DNA of 7,028 nucleotides from Akkermansia muciniphila (GTDB lineage: Bacteria; Verrucomicrobiota; Verrucomicrobiia; Limisphaerales; SXTU01). The stretch is from contig CAMBZO010000138.1 in assembly GCA_945872195.1 (NCBI GenBank), forward strand, positions 1 through 7,028, given 5' to 3'. Position numbers and translations under genes: made by a program. The notes below the pieces were generated by a model. It did no database searches. It had not been told where the DNA came from and was given only the letters and a program-made list of their open reading frames with translations. Positions 6,651 to 7,028 of this stretch are shown here, piece after piece; positions within the stretch are counted from its first letter, which is position 1, and each line of letters begins with the position of its first letter.

Positions 6651-6861
6651 GGCTCTCCCGTGTCACTTCGGTGGAGCCGCGATCGCTGGTTTGGACGATG
6701 ATTTCGTGGACGCTTTGGCGGAGCATGGGAAGGGATTACAGCCGCGAAAAAACGCGGAGAGCACAAAGGAAATCAACGGGTCGAGAACTTGGGACCACGA
6801 AGCCGCCGCTGCTTCGTTGTGACCTTGGGGCCGTTTCGCGGCCATTCGGCTCCTCCACTGC
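6651..6861. other. Gene-poor stretch with small hairpins
   Basis: Part of the 360-base non-coding run between 6502 and 6861. No frame resembles a known protein. Visible structures are CCGCG-AAAAAA-CGCGG (6742-6757), a 7-bp stem ACGAAGC/GCTTCGT with a 7-base loop (6797-6817), and GGCCG-TTTCG-CGGCC (6829-6843). The last begins 18 bases after the TPR stop on the minus strand and may mark that transcript's end. The tract around 6741-6775 (AAAAAACGCGGAGAGCACAA) resembles a low-complexity intergenic repeat that I recall from related genomes; unverified. Confidence 0.4.
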
Positions 6862-7028
6862 TCAGTTCCGCGCAAGCAGCTTCTCCAAGTCGTCACTCTT
6901 GGGATGCCCCACGGTGACGGCCTTCTGGTAGTGCCAGCGGGCCAATTCGCGCGTGGGCGGCTGCTGCGTGGCGTAATAGACTGCGAGGTTGTAGTGCGCG
7001 ACGGCGTAGCCGGGGGCGAGCTGGATGG
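6862..7028 (-). CDS. Tetratricopeptide-repeat (TPR) protein, C-terminal end only
   Basis: The last 54 codons of a gene entering from the right edge, ending with TGA at 6862-6864. The peptide reads IQLAPGYAVAHYNLAVYYA, then TQQPPTRELARWHYQKAV and TVGHPKSDDLEKLLARN. The pattern fits one TPR hairpin: LAPGYAVAHYNLAVYYA as helix A after the preceding repeat's typical LxPxYAxAHYNL junction, and ARWHYQKAVTVG as helix B, followed by a short capping helix. TPR proteins bind other proteins; the partner, other domains and localisation lie outside the window. It is separated from the oxidoreductase by about 700 bases of remnants and repeats, so it belongs to a different transcript. Confidence 0.75.
   Translation of the reverse strand, partial: IQLAPGYAVAHYNLAVYYATQQPPTRELARWHYQKAVTVGHPKSDDLEKLLARN

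Noticed and set aside
6487..6726. Minus-strand open frame of 79 codons
   Set aside because: It runs through the nested inverted-repeat element, with no family resemblance; it is most likely repeat translation.
6671..6931. Plus-strand open frame of 86 codons
   Set aside because: It overlaps the real TPR end antisense and hairpin-rich non-coding DNA; no motif.

Overview
The window is GC-rich and tightly coded, and every gene I accept in full reads on the minus strand. Family content and repeat style suggest a soil or freshwater Verrucomicrobiota bacterium (Limisphaerales/Pedosphaeraceae-like). The clues are a Gfo/Idh/MocA oxidoreductase with an export-type N-terminus, remnants of DUF1552 genes, a Dabb protein, a TPR protein tail, and short palindromic or heptad repeats filling the gaps. 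None of the chosen start codons has a clear Shine-Dalgarno sequence, which fits such phyla. The taxonomic call is inference; no marker gene is present.

Layout, in minus-strand transcription order (right to left): the C-terminal end of a TPR protein (6862-7028); a gene-poor stretch (about 6183-6861) with inverted repeats and two back-to-back remnants of DUF1552 C-termini on opposite strands; a Gfo/Idh/MocA oxidoreductase with an N-terminal export-like segment (4764-6155); a secreted alpha/beta-hydrolase (3751-4650) followed after 16 bp by DNA polymerase IV, dinB (2649-3734); a Dabb-domain protein (2225-2527) with its own candidate promoter; a repeat-filled gap (1857-2224); a Nudix hydrolase of the ADP-ribose/ADP-sugar pyrophosphatase type (1296-1856); and, 51 bp on in the same reading frame, the N-terminal 414 codons of the glycogen branching enzyme glgB, which runs off the left edge.

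Functionally the window is a patchwork rather than one pathway. The one suggestive pairing is Nudix-glgB, because ADP-sugar pyrophosphatases of the Nudix family can consume the glycogen precursor ADP-glucose. The esterase and the oxidoreductase could both serve carbohydrate breakdown, but nothing here proves it. I see no CRISPR array, tRNA, rRNA, phage or transposase gene, and no convincing new multi-gene system. The most unusual items are the opposed DUF1552 remnants and a nested inverted-repeat element at 6555-6650.
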